Made by a program: the position numbers and the translations under genes. Source: Methylomonas sp. (lineage in GTDB: Bacteria; Pseudomonadota; Gammaproteobacteria; Methylococcales; Methylomonadaceae). Taken from it: a stretch of 64,000 nt of DNA. This document shows positions 17,713 through 26,179 of this stretch, piece by piece. The DNA is taken from NCBI GenBank assembly GCA_002929135.1, contig PESC01000056.1:1-64000 (forward strand), written 5' to 3'. Below the pieces are notes generated by a model. It searched no databases. It was given only the letters and a program-made list of their open reading frames with translations, and was not told where the DNA came from. Positions within the stretch are counted from its first letter, which is position 1, and every line of letters begins with the position of its first letter.

Positions 17713-20140
17713 GCCGTTTGCAACATACCCGATCAAGGCCAAGTTGTTTTTCATCGCCATTGCCTCCAGTCTGTTCGCCATGCTGGCGGCCCTGCTGATT
17801 CTGGTGGTCATCAATGTCATCGATCTGAAGCGTAAAACCCAGGATGACCTGGTTGCCGTGACCAAACTGATTGCCAATCGCAGCGTCGCTGCCCTGTTGT
17901 TCGACGATCGCAATCTGGCCCGGGAAAACCTGGGGGCGCTCGACAAGCTGGCCGGGCTGCAAAAAGCCTGCATCTACGACGCATCCGGCGTGTTGTTTGC
18001 CGCGCTGCCCGCCAGCCAGCCGCCATGTGACGACAGGGCCAGCAATCTGAGCACCCATTACGACGGGCTGATGCTGCATGTTGCCGAAGCCATCGTGCTG
18101 GAGGGTGAAAGCCATGGCGGCGTGTTGGCCGTGGTCGATCTGACGCCGGGGCTTTGGCGGCAATTCCGCTTCATCGGCCTGGTGCTGGTCGTGTTGTTCG
18201 TGGCCTTGTCGCTGGCCTTTCTGCTGACCGCGCCCTTGCTCAACCGGGTGGCCATGCCGATTGCTGCACTGGCCAGAACCGCGCAGCAGGTGCGCAAGAA
18301 AACCGATTTTTCCTTGCGCGCCCGTAAGCAGTCTGATGATGAAATCGGCATTCTGGTCGATGCATTCAACGCCATGCTGGAAACCGTCGAAGCCCAGAAC
18401 CGAGCGCTAGTTGCCGTGAAGAACAATTACCAGGCACTGTACGACAACAACCCCACCCTGATTTTCAGTCTGGATGCCAGCGGCAAAATTTTGTCGGTGA
18501 ATGCCTTCGGCGCCAAACTGCTCGGTATGCCGGTCGACTGGCTGCAAGGCCGCTCGCTGTTCGGCTTCATCCATCCTGAGGACATCGTCGAAACCCGCCG
18601 CGTATTCCGCCGCTGCATCGAAAACCCGGCGTCGCTGCAAAAGAGCGAAGGCCGTCTGTTATGCCGGGATGAACGGGTGGTCTGGGTGAACAAGACCGCC
18701 CGTCTCATCAGTCACGACAACCAAAATTACGACAACCAAAATTACGACAACCAAAATTACGACAACCAGAACCCCGGCAGCCAGATCCACAACAACCAGG
18801 CTCCTCACCTGCTGCTGGTGTGTGAAGACGTCACCGAAACCCGGCGTCTGGCAGAAAAAATTGCCTATCAGGCCAGCCATGACGAATTAACCGGCCTGGT
18901 CAATCGTCGTCAGTTCGACAGCCTCGTCCAGCAACTCGTCAAGCGGACGCAAGACGACGGCAGCGCCCACGTTCTGTGTTATCTCGATCTCGACCAGTTC
19001 AAAGTGGTCAACGACACCGGCGGTCACCTGGCCGGTGACGAATTGTTGCGGCAACTGGGTGCGCTACTGCGGGAACAGGTGCGCAAAACCGATGTTCTGG
19101 CCCGTTTGGGCGGCGATGAATTCGGCATTCTGATGTTGCATTGCTCGATCGATCAGGCCCAGCAGGCTGGCAAGAAATTGCTCGATGCGGTGCGGGATTT
19201 CCAGTTTGGCTGGGACAATCGCATCTACAGCGTGGGCGTCAGCATCGGTCTTGCCCCGATCAACCGCGCCAGCGGCAATGCCGTCGAGGTTCTAAAGCAA
19301 GCCGATGCCGCTTGTTATGCGGCAAAAGACCGGGGCCGCAACCGCCTGCACGTCTTTACGCCGGATGACGAAGAACTGGCAGAGCGGCAAGGCGAAATGC
19401 AGTGGGTGGATCAGATACGCCAGGGCATAGAGCACAATCGTTTCGAGCTGTTCGGCCAATTGATTGCTCCGGTGAAAAACGCTGAAAACGGCCTGCATTT
19501 CGAAACGCTGATCCGTTATCGCGATGCCAGCGGCCACCTGGTGCCGCCCGGCGCCTTCCTGCCCGCCGCCGAGCGTTACGGTATTGCCCCGGCGCTCGAT
19601 CGCTGGGTGATTGCCACGCTGTTTGAATACATGGCAACCACGCCGGGCTTTGTCGAACGGCTGGCGCTGGTGTCGGTCAACCTGTCCGGGCTGTCGTTGT
19701 GCGACGAAACCTTGCTGGCATTCATTGCCGATCAGTTGCGCCACTGGCACATTCCAACCCGCAAGGTTTGTTTCGAAATCACCGAGACAGCCGCGATCGT
19801 CAATCTGTCCGATGCCAAACAGTTCATCGACGCCTTGCGCAAAAAAGGTTGCCGCTTTTCGTTGGACGACTTCGGCAGCGGCTTGTCGTCGTTCGCCTAC
19901 CTGAAAACCCTGCCGGTGGATTTTTTGAAAATCGACGGCTTGTTCGTCAAGGACATCGTGGAAGATCGTGTCGATTTTGCGATGGTCAAGGCCATCAATG
20001 AGGTCGGCCAGATCATGAACAAGAAAACCATCGCCGAGTTTGTCGAGAATGACGCCATTCTCACCATATTGAAGCAACTCGGCGTTGATTATGCGCAGGG
20101 CTATGGTATTGCCAAACCCGTGCCCTTGCGTGATTTGTGA
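17705..20140 (+). CDS. membrane cyclic-di-GMP enzyme: CHASE8-HAMP-PAS-GGDEF-EAL
   Basis: This is an 811-residue inner-membrane protein. TM1 is at about residues 15-38, a periplasmic CHASE8-like sensor spans about 42-145 (with VAALLFDDRNLARENLGALD), TM2 lies at about 155-180, then come HAMP, a PAS domain (about 240-380), GGDEF with intact GGDEF at 469-473, and EAL. The EAL signature reads ETL at 600-602, but the later EITET and DDFGSGLSS metal/catalytic motifs are present, so phosphodiesterase activity is possible. An Asn/Asp/Gln/Tyr tandem repeat lies in the PAS region at residues 338-356. It overlaps the YfiR gene by 8 bases and is followed directly by a TonB-dependent receptor. It probably makes or breaks cyclic-di-GMP in response to a periplasmic or outer-membrane signal. 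Confidence 0.88.
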   Translation: MTKPFATYPIKAKLFFIAIASSLFAMLAALLILVVINVIDLKRKTQDDLVAVTKLIANRSVAALLFDDRNLARENLGALDKLAGLQKACIYDASGVLFAALPASQPPCDDRASNLSTHYDGLMLHVAEAIVLEGESHGGVLAVVDLTPGLWRQFRFIGLVLVVLFVALSLAFLLTAPLLNRVAMPIAALARTAQQVRKKTDFSLRARKQSDDEIGILVDAFNAMLETVEAQNRALVAVKNNYQALYDNNPTLIFSLDASGKILSVNAFGAKLLGMPVDWLQGRSLFGFIHPEDIVETRRVFRRCIENPASLQKSEGRLLCRDERVVWVNKTARLISHDNQNYDNQNYDNQNYDNQNPGSQIHNNQAPHLLLVCEDVTETRRLAEKIAYQASHDELTGLVNRRQFDSLVQQLVKRTQDDGSAHVLCYLDLDQFKVVNDTGGHLAGDELLRQLGALLREQVRKTDVLARLGGDEFGILMLHCSIDQAQQAGKKLLDAVRDFQFGWDNRIYSVGVSIGLAPINRASGNAVEVLKQADAACYAAKDRGRNRLHVFTPDDEELAERQGEMQWVDQIRQGIEHNRFELFGQLIAPVKNAENGLHFETLIRYRDASGHLVPPGAFLPAAERYGIAPALDRWVIATLFEYMATTPGFVERLALVSVNLSGLSLCDETLLAFIADQLRHWHIPTRKVCFEITETAAIVNLSDAKQFIDALRKKGCRFSLDDFGSGLSSFAYLKTLPVDFLKIDGLFVKDIVEDRVDFAMVKAINEVGQIMNKKTIAEFVENDAILTILKQLGVDYAQGYGIAKPVPLRDL
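18716..18775 (+). repeat. in-frame 15-bp tandem repeat coding DNQNY
   Basis: GACAACCAAAATTAC is repeated exactly three times (18716-18760), with a fourth, degenerate unit to 18775. Because the unit is 15 bp, copy-number change would insert or remove five residues without breaking the frame. It lies in the PAS segment of the GGDEF/EAL protein, before its last strand. Confidence 0.9.
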
Positions 20141-20151
20141 GTTGCAACCAC

Positions 20152-22296
20152 ATGGAAAAACCAAGACACATATCTCTGAAACCACTGATTCTGATGGTTT
20201 TTTGCCTGAACGCCTTGGCGCAGGCCGATCATGACCTGGACGATTTGATGGAACTGTCGCCTGCCGAATTGGCCGATATTTCGGTCAGCATCGCCTCCGG
20301 CACCCGGAAAAAACTGTCGCAGTCGGCGGCGGTCACCAGCGTCATCACGGCGGAACAAATTGCCGCCATGGGCGCTACCGATCTGCATGAGGTGCTGATA
20401 ACCGTTCCTGGCATACACGCGACCATACAGCCCGTTACCAACGACATCAGTTATTCGGTTCGGGGTATGCGCAATGACAGCAACGCCCAGGTATTGATGA
20501 TGCTCAACGGCACCCGTTTCACGCTGCCTTACCAGGGCACGCACATGGTGGGCATGACTCTGCCGGTGGAAGCGATCCAGCGCATCGAGGTCATCCGTGG
20601 CCCCGGTTCCGCGCTGTATGGCGCCGATGCTTTCGCCGGGGTCATCAATATCGTCACCAAGAAAGCGGGCGACATCGACGGCACGACGCTAGGCGCACGT
20701 GGCGGCAATCACGACAGCAAAACCAGTTGGGGACAGTACGGTGGCCATTGGCAAGGCTGGAATGTGGCCGCCAGCCTGCAATACAGCCGCCAGGGCCTGG
20801 AGCCTGACCGCATCATTGCAAGCGATGCCCAGACTGCATTTGATACCCAGTTCGGAACGCGCGCCAGCCTGGCCCCAGGCCCGATGCAGACCCAGCAGAC
20901 ACGCTGGAATGCCCATCTCGATCTGCAACGTAAACACTGGAATCTCGGGTTTTGGGTGTACGACAACGACTCAGGTATGCGTGCCGGTGGCGCCGGTGCA
21001 TTGGATGACAGAGGTTTTCTGCAGGGCCGCCAGTACCTCGGCGACCTCCGCCATTCCACCGAAGACGACATCGACAATCTGGAAATCCAGACCCACGTCA
21101 GCTTTCTGCATGCCGATGCCACCAGCGATGTCACGGGTTTCCCGCGCGGCGCCAGATTGCCGATCGATGGCAGGGGCAACGTGGTGACCTCGGCTTTGAC
21201 GCCTGTCGCCGGTATTGTCGGTTTCCCGGAGGGCATGCGTTTCGATGCCGGTTTCACAAACACCGTGCCCAGCGTGGAGCTGACCGGCATTTACAAAGGG
21301 CTGAGCGATCATATCGTCCGCCTGACCAGCGGTTTCCGTTACGAACAACTCCACACCCGTGAGGCCCGCAATTTCGGGGTTGGCGTTCTGAACCCGCTGC
21401 AAGGCAGCGCCGGTGCCATGCAAAACCTCACCGGTACGCCGTTGACCTTCCTGGCTGATCAAAGCCGGGCGGTGTGGTCGCTGGCGGCGCAGGATGAATG
21501 GCAGTTTGCGCAACGCTGGCATTTGACCACCGGATTACGCTTCGACCATTATTCCGATTTTGGCGCAACCCTGAACCCGCGTGCGGCTCTGGTCTGGGAT
21601 ATTCATGACGAACTGACGGCAAAACTGCTGTACGGCCAGGCATTCCGGGCACCGAGTTTTCTGGAGCTGCATCAAAGGAACAGCCCGTTTTTCAACGGCA
21701 CGCCGACGCTGCGACCCGAAACCATCGAAACCACCGAACTGGCGTTCGATTATCACCCCGGCCAGCGCCTGCGCACGGCGCTCAACCTGTTTTATTACCA
21801 AATCCGGGATTTGATTGGCGGCGAACTCGGTGTGACTCCCGGCGCATTGACATCAAGCAATATGAAGGGCCAACAAGGTTACGGTGGCGAACTGGAATGG
21901 GACTGGCGCTTCGTCGACGACTGGAGCCTGCGAGGCAATTACGCTTGGCAACATGCAGACAACTTGACGACCAACTATCGGGTGACAGGGGTGCCTGAAC
22001 ACCAGATTTACACGGCGGTGGCCTGGCAGTTTCTGCCGAAATGGCAGATTCAGAGCCAGGTCAATTGGATAGGTACACGGCTTACCAGCCCGAACGATCC
22101 GCGCGGCAACCTGCCGGGCTACGAAACCATCGACATCACGCTCAATGCCCAGCGCCTGATGGGCCACCTGGACTTGACGGCCTCGGTACGCAACCTGCTC
22201 GACAGCCGGGGCCGCGAACCCGGCATACTCACCTACACCCACAATTTGCCGATCAACACCCAGACTTTCTACTTCGAAGCGTCCGTGCATTTTTGA
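20152..22296 (+). CDS. TonB-dependent outer-membrane receptor
   Basis: This 714-residue protein has a signal peptide ending LNALAQA, a plug domain (SQSAAVTSVITAEQIAAMGA through VEAIQRIEVIRGPGSALYG) and a 22-strand barrel ending in an aromatic strand (FYFEASVHF). The substrate cannot be told from sequence. It begins 11 bases after the GGDEF/EAL stop. A GTG at 20137 overlapping that stop is an alternative, but ATG 20152 gives the better signal peptide. The linkage YfiR / c-di-GMP enzyme / receptor suggests that ligand binding outside is coupled to second-messenger output inside. Confidence 0.88.
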   Translation: MEKPRHISLKPLILMVFCLNALAQADHDLDDLMELSPAELADISVSIASGTRKKLSQSAAVTSVITAEQIAAMGATDLHEVLITVPGIHATIQPVTNDISYSVRGMRNDSNAQVLMMLNGTRFTLPYQGTHMVGMTLPVEAIQRIEVIRGPGSALYGADAFAGVINIVTKKAGDIDGTTLGARGGNHDSKTSWGQYGGHWQGWNVAASLQYSRQGLEPDRIIASDAQTAFDTQFGTRASLAPGPMQTQQTRWNAHLDLQRKHWNLGFWVYDNDSGMRAGGAGALDDRGFLQGRQYLGDLRHSTEDDIDNLEIQTHVSFLHADATSDVTGFPRGARLPIDGRGNVVTSALTPVAGIVGFPEGMRFDAGFTNTVPSVELTGIYKGLSDHIVRLTSGFRYEQLHTREARNFGVGVLNPLQGSAGAMQNLTGTPLTFLADQSRAVWSLAAQDEWQFAQRWHLTTGLRFDHYSDFGATLNPRAALVWDIHDELTAKLLYGQAFRAPSFLELHQRNSPFFNGTPTLRPETIETTELAFDYHPGQRLRTALNLFYYQIRDLIGGELGVTPGALTSSNMKGQQGYGGELEWDWRFVDDWSLRGNYAWQHADNLTTNYRVTGVPEHQIYTAVAWQFLPKWQIQSQVNWIGTRLTSPNDPRGNLPGYETIDITLNAQRLMGHLDLTASVRNLLDSRGREPGILTYTHNLPINTQTFYFEASVHF

Positions 22297-22330
22297 AGCG
22301 ACGTGAACGTGCGGCTAGTTGCAACGCCCG

Positions 22331-22386
22331 GTTTTCTCGTTTTCTCGTTTTCTCGTTTCTCGTTCCCACGCTCCGCGTGGGAATGC
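22331..22386. repeat. TTTTCTCG microsatellite plus REP-like palindrome (copy 4)
   Basis: Four near copies of (T)TTTCTCG at 22331-22362 run into CGTTCCCACGCTCCGCGTGG plus GAATGC (22361-22386). The palindrome is the same family as copies 1-3. The short tandem run may be a replication-slippage product at the repeat border. Confidence 0.6.
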
Positions 22387-22482
22387 AGACCGGACTCGAA
22401 GATCGGGATTCGTGCTCGTCCGCTATGCCCCTCGCAGACTGTGGAAACCCGAACGAGGAAAGCTCCAAAACCGGCGCATAAA

Positions 22483-22508
22483 AAAGGGAAGGCAGATGCC
22501 TTCCCTTT
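22483..22508 (-). terminator. Rho-independent terminator of the outer-membrane protein gene
   Basis: AAAGGGAAGGC (22483-22493), loop AGAT, GCCTTCCCTTT (22498-22508). Read on the minus strand, the 11-bp stem is followed by a run of T. It lies 27 bases after the stop at 22535. Confidence 0.85.
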
Positions 22509-22534
22509 GTGGAGCCAGCCTGAGGTAGCGCGGC

Positions 22535-23449
22535 TTAGAACTTGAAGCCGACCGAGCCACCGGCGCTGAAACCGTCGGTTGGTGTACCGTCGATTTTGCT
22601 GGTGGAGTAGTGGTAACGGGTATCGGCGCCCAGCACGATGCCACGATACAGTTCGTATTCCACACCGCCGCCGAACTGCATGCCGGAGTTCAACACGGAA
22701 ACCGCGTTGGACGGTACGCCCAGGATGTTCAACTCAAGACCGACCGGGATGATCCACGGACGCAGTCTGCTGCCGTGCATGAACTTGATTTTGGGTGAGG
22801 CGTTGATGCGCAGGCGGTTGTCGGTGGAGTGGTCTGGGCCAATTACTGGGGCGCCTCCTGCTACCACTGCATCGACCGCAGTTGTCAAATTATTACGCCC
22901 GACTCCAAACTCGGAGTATTCCACGCCCAGCTCCACCATAAACGAAGTGGCGTCCATCAAGCCGAACAAATCGTTGTTGACGTTGAAGTCGAACGCGCCA
23001 CCGAAATAAAAGCCATCGGCATTGGCATTGTCCGACAACATATTGCCGCCGCTATTCATGTTGGTGTTCAGACCACCATGATTGGTACCCCTTGCATCAT
23101 CCAACCGCACCCAACCGCCACGAACCGATACCAGGTTGTCTTTAGAGGTAGACGCCGCAGGCGCAGCTTTCATCGCGCCCATCCACTGATCCAGTTCCTG
23201 GATTTTTGCGGCTTCGGTGGAGGCTTTGGCCGATGCCGAGGTTTTAACGCGGCTCAATTCAGACTGCATGGCCTGCATTTGATCGGCCATCTGTTGCATT
23301 TGCGCTTCCAGGGCTTCGGCTTTTCTGGCCGCAGCATCGGCAACGCGCTCTGCCTGGCGGGCATCGGCAGCTTGCGCGGGCGCAATCAGGGCTACTGAGA
23401 AAGTGGCGGCGGCAATGCCCAGCGCCAGTTGCGTTTTAGTGAATGTCAT
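22535..23449 (-). CDS. porin-like outer-membrane protein with N-terminal coiled coil
   Basis: This 304-residue protein has a signal peptide ending APAQA (about residue 27), a coiled-coil region rich in Ala/Glu/Gln (about 30-95), and then a beta-barrel of alternating strands ending in a C-terminal Phe (GGSVGFKF), the BAM recognition pattern. The coiled coil could bind peptidoglycan or trimerise, as in OprF/SlpA-like proteins. A strong AGGGGA ribosome site precedes the ATG, and a terminator follows, so it is monocistronic and likely abundant. No specific substrate can be named. Confidence 0.8.
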   Translation of the reverse strand: MTFTKTQLALGIAAATFSVALIAPAQAADARQAERVADAAARKAEALEAQMQQMADQMQAMQSELSRVKTSASAKASTEAAKIQELDQWMGAMKAAPAASTSKDNLVSVRGGWVRLDDARGTNHGGLNTNMNSGGNMLSDNANADGFYFGGAFDFNVNNDLFGLMDATSFMVELGVEYSEFGVGRNNLTTAVDAVVAGGAPVIGPDHSTDNRLRINASPKIKFMHGSRLRPWIIPVGLELNILGVPSNAVSVLNSGMQFGGGVEYELYRGIVLGADTRYHYSTSKIDGTPTDGFSAGGSVGFKF

Positions 23450-23726
23450 TGTCGTTCCCCTGCGAGGTATTGGTGTTGTTAGTTAGTGTGTCATTTGCAA
23501 AATTGCAACATGGTTTCATGACGCGGGCAATGATAGCAGCAAGATTGCATCCTTACAAGCTTTGAGATTATTTTTTTCTATTTTTTTTTGCTTTTAATTT
23601 CAATAAATTGCAGCTTAATTGTAAAAAATAACTCATGATTGTTTAAAAAAAACAACATGTCGTCTGCTTTTTTACACAAGCAACTATTCAGCCTATGGGT
23701 GTGCTTTTTTCTGGCTTTCGCGCTCG
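23450..23726. other. AT-rich intergenic region, promoter side of the OMP gene
   Basis: No gene is seen. The stretch 23560-23680 is very AT-rich with long A/T runs, unlike the surrounding DNA. The motif CAACTATTCAG at 23681-23692 also occurs in the repeat near 16809. The OMP promoter should lie in 23460-23600, but no clear consensus was found. Confidence 0.5.
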
Positions 23727-24035
23727 GTGTGGGGCAGAAGGCATATAAGCGAAGAGCGTGGCAATGATGGCGACAAGAAAGTCAAAGGTCATAAGCGGCA
23801 TATCGCGGTACGGCGGTTAGCTTCGCATCCGCCAAACTCGGAATGGCCTTGCCTATTTCGGAAAAAATCGAAGGCAGGGTGTTGTTCTGCCCAAGCGATG
23901 GGTAGAAAGAGAGGGCTGTTTCTTGGGTTAGGCTATTTCCGGCGCCTGGCAAGGGGTTGCGAAATATTGTCGGCGACCACTGAAAACATGATGTGTATCG
24001 CCATGCTGCAAATAACGCCTGCAAAATGCAATTGA
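23727..24035 (+). pseudogene. decayed IS5-family transposase
   Basis: The 5' part encodes SEERGNDGDKKVKGHKRHIA, the conserved GxDxGKKxKGRKRH block of IS5/ISL2 transposases. The middle of the catalytic domain is missing. The C-terminal block VVLPKRWVER lies in the next frame (from 23881), and then GYFRRLARGCEILSATTENM returns to the first frame, as expected after a deletion and frameshifts. It cannot make an active transposase. It lies immediately upstream of the tRNA terminator. Confidence 0.75.
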
Positions 24036-24066
24036 TGTTTTGCCAGGCAGCTTCTAAAAGCAAAAA

Positions 24067-24094
24067 AAAAGCCTTGCAGCAATGCAAGGCTTTT
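24067..24094 (-). terminator. terminator of the tRNA-Arg/tRNA-Asn unit
   Basis: AAAAGCCTTGCA (24067-24078) and TGCAAGGCTTTT (24083-24094) form a 12-bp stem with a 4-base loop. On the minus strand it is followed by a long T-run. It sits 7 bases after the CCA end of tRNA-Asn. Confidence 0.9.
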
Positions 24095-24101
24095 ATTTAT
24101 T

Positions 24102-24177
24102 TGGCTCCCCCGGACGGGCTCGAACCGCCGACCTAGTGATTAACAGTCACCCGCTCTACCGACTGAGCTACAGGGGA
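24102..24177 (-). tRNA. tRNA-Asn (GTT)
   Basis: This is a 76-nt cloverleaf on the minus strand beginning TCCCCTGTAGCTCAG, with T-arm GGTTCGAGCC and an encoded CCA. The anticodon GTT is read from 24144-24142. It is second of two tandem tRNAs sharing one terminator. Confidence 0.97.
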
Positions 24178-24191
24178 ATAATTGTGGCAAA

Positions 24192-24268
24192 TGGCGCGCC
24201 CGGAGAGATTCGAACTCCCGACCGCTCGGTTCGTAGCCGAGTACTCTATCCAGCTGAGCTACGGGCGC
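24192..24268 (-). tRNA. tRNA-Arg (ACG)
   Basis: This is a 77-nt cloverleaf on the minus strand beginning GCGCCCGTAGCTCAG, with anticodon loop CTACGAA (anticodon ACG, 24234-24232; A34 normally becomes inosine) and an encoded CCA. It lies 14 bases before tRNA-Asn. Confidence 0.97.
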
Positions 24269-24776
24269 TTAATTCAAGCGGCCTATTTTGGTGTTTTTTG
24301 CATTTTCTGTCAACAACTGATTTGCGGCTGAGGCAGGGTTTTAGCTTGAGGGTTCAAATATTCCTTGCTGCTTATGAAGTTGGTGTCAAATGAGGCGGCC
24401 AGGTCTTTATTTAGGGTCAGAGCCTAAGCCGACAAAATAGCTGCATAAAATTTTTACAGTGAAGCGAAAATTGGCTTGAATTTTTTCGAACAATGTATTC
24501 AGGGGTGTTGGCCATTGCAGGACAACTCTCTGAGACCTGACAACGCTTGTCATGACACGTCAAATTTGTCATTCATGGTAGCCAGGCTTAGGGATGCGCC
24601 ATCATCCATGGCATCGGAGCCGTTGTGTTTTCAGCGGGTAGAGGGTTTGAGTTTATTGTTAAGATAGTTGGCATCGTATTTGCTTTGGCAGGTTGGCTTG
24701 CAAAAAGTGTCCGCTTCAACTGGGACATTACGCAGTATTCCGAGCAGATAAGACAACGACATTCGAGGATTTGAAA
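24269..24776. other. intergenic region without a recognisable gene
   Basis: About 500 bases lie between tRNA-Arg and the small ORF at 24777. The tRNA promoter should be in 24270-24330. Short open frames are present on both strands, but none has a ribosome site or recognisable protein character. Confidence 0.5.
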
Positions 24777-24995
24777 ATGATAAGAATAAAACTGTTCGAT
24801 TTAAGTCTGACCTTGGCCGCATTTGCCACTCTGCTGTTCCTGTTGCCACCGGATCGCGAACCCGTCGTCAGTGAAAGTCTTCAAACACCCGCTGAGCAAG
24901 GCGCAACCGCTACGATGAATGACGGCCAACAAATATCGGCACCCCGTCGTCTCTTGATCCAGACGACGCCAATCGTCGTCACTAAAAGCGCGTGA
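24777..24995 (+). CDS. small single-pass or secreted peptide
   Basis: This is a 72-residue ORF. A GAGGA ribosome site lies 8 bases upstream of the ATG. The N-terminus MIRIKLFDLSLTLAAFATLL is a plausible signal anchor, followed by a polar, proline-containing tail without motifs. Its end overlaps the convergent Fe-alcohol dehydrogenase gene by 14 bases. No family is recognised. Confidence 0.45.
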   Translation: MIRIKLFDLSLTLAAFATLLFLLPPDREPVVSESLQTPAEQGATATMNDGQQISAPRRLLIQTTPIVVTKSA

Positions 24996-26175
24996 CCAGA
25001 ATCTCGGTGATTTCGTCGTCGGTCAGTTCGATGGGATTGGTTTGCATGCTGCTGCCGCGACTGTTGGCGACAATCATCGGAAAATCGTCTTGCAGTATGC
25101 CGTAGTCACGCAGCGGCGGTAGCTGCAGACGCTCGCTCCAATCCTTCAAAACACTGACCAGCGCCGAACGCGCGGTGCCATCATCGAGATCATCCCGGTT
25201 GCTGAGAAGTCGTCCAACCTGGGCATATTTTGTCAGTGCCGGATGAGTCGGCTGCCGCGCTGTCAGGGCGCGGATGTTGACATCGGTTGCGGCGGCAACC
25301 AGTGTTCCACAAACGACGCCGTGCGGAATCGGGTAAAACGCACCCAGCGGCGACGCCAGACCATGCACCGATCCCAGTCCAACCTGTGCCAGCGCAATAC
25401 CCGACAGCAGCGAGGCATACGCCATGGCCGCGCGGCCTTCGGATGCTTCCGGTTCCGCGCCGCTCCAGGCCGCGAAGAACCCGGCTTTCACTGCTGTCAT
25501 GCCACTCCAGGCCAACGCATCGATCAAGGGGTTGGCCTTGCGCGAGACATACGATTCAAGCAACTGGGTGAAGGCATCCATGCCGTCAGCGGCAATCAGC
25601 TCGGGCGAGCAGCTCGACAGCAGGTCTGGATCGATCACTGCGTGTTGCGCAATCAGGCCGTCGTCGCGGAAGGATTTTTTGAAGCCGTTCGGGCCTTGTG
25701 TACTGAGCACGGCATTCTTGGTGGCCTCGCTGCCGGTGCCCGCTGTGGTCGGCACGGCGATCAGCGGTGTGCTGGGTCCGGTGTACGGCAGGTTGCGCCC
25801 GACACCTTCCAGATGATCCATCACCGAATTGCCATGCGGTAACAAGCCGGCAATTGCTTTGGCGGCATCGAGTACGCTGCCGCCGCCGATGGCCACCACC
25901 ACATCAATGCCTTCAGTGCGAAAACGTGATACTGCATCGTCCACCAGTGCCGGTGACGGCTCACCCGACACGGTGACATGGCACCAGCTCATGCCTTTTT
26001 CAGCTATTGCATCGATCAAAACCTGCCAGCGCGGTGTGGCGACGAACGACTGTCGACCGGTGACCAGCAAGGCCTTGCTGCCGTAGTTTGCCGCCAGCGT
26101 TGGTACGTCGGCGATGCATCCCCGACCGTAATGAATGCGTGGCAGGCGTGAAATGGAAAAAGGCGGAAATAGCAT
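24982..26175 (-). CDS. iron-containing alcohol dehydrogenase family protein
   Basis: This 397-residue NAD(P)-dependent dehydrogenase has GGGSVLDAAKAIA and PTTAGTGSEAT, both typical of group III Fe-ADHs. Of the four usual metal ligands, Asp200, His271 and His285 are visible, but the first His is Gln204 (DAFTQ instead of DALTH), so metal choice or activity may differ. ATG 26175, with AGGA 9 bases upstream, starts 4 bases after the stop of the ABM-domain gene, making a two-gene operon. The substrate is unknown; an alcohol or aldehyde of C1 or aromatic metabolism is possible. Confidence 0.85.
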   Translation of the reverse strand: MLFPPFSISRLPRIHYGRGCIADVPTLAANYGSKALLVTGRQSFVATPRWQVLIDAIAEKGMSWCHVTVSGEPSPALVDDAVSRFRTEGIDVVVAIGGGSVLDAAKAIAGLLPHGNSVMDHLEGVGRNLPYTGPSTPLIAVPTTAGTGSEATKNAVLSTQGPNGFKKSFRDDGLIAQHAVIDPDLLSSCSPELIAADGMDAFTQLLESYVSRKANPLIDALAWSGMTAVKAGFFAAWSGAEPEASEGRAAMAYASLLSGIALAQVGLGSVHGLASPLGAFYPIPHGVVCGTLVAAATDVNIRALTARQPTHPALTKYAQVGRLLSNRDDLDDGTARSALVSVLKDWSERLQLPPLRDYGILQDDFPMIVANSRGSSMQTNPIELTDDEITEILVTRF

Positions 26176-26179
26176 TCGG

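Noticed and set aside
22483-22508. Attenuator or riboswitch for a plus-strand gene
   Set aside because: The T-run is on the minus strand directly after the OMP gene, so a simple terminator explains it.
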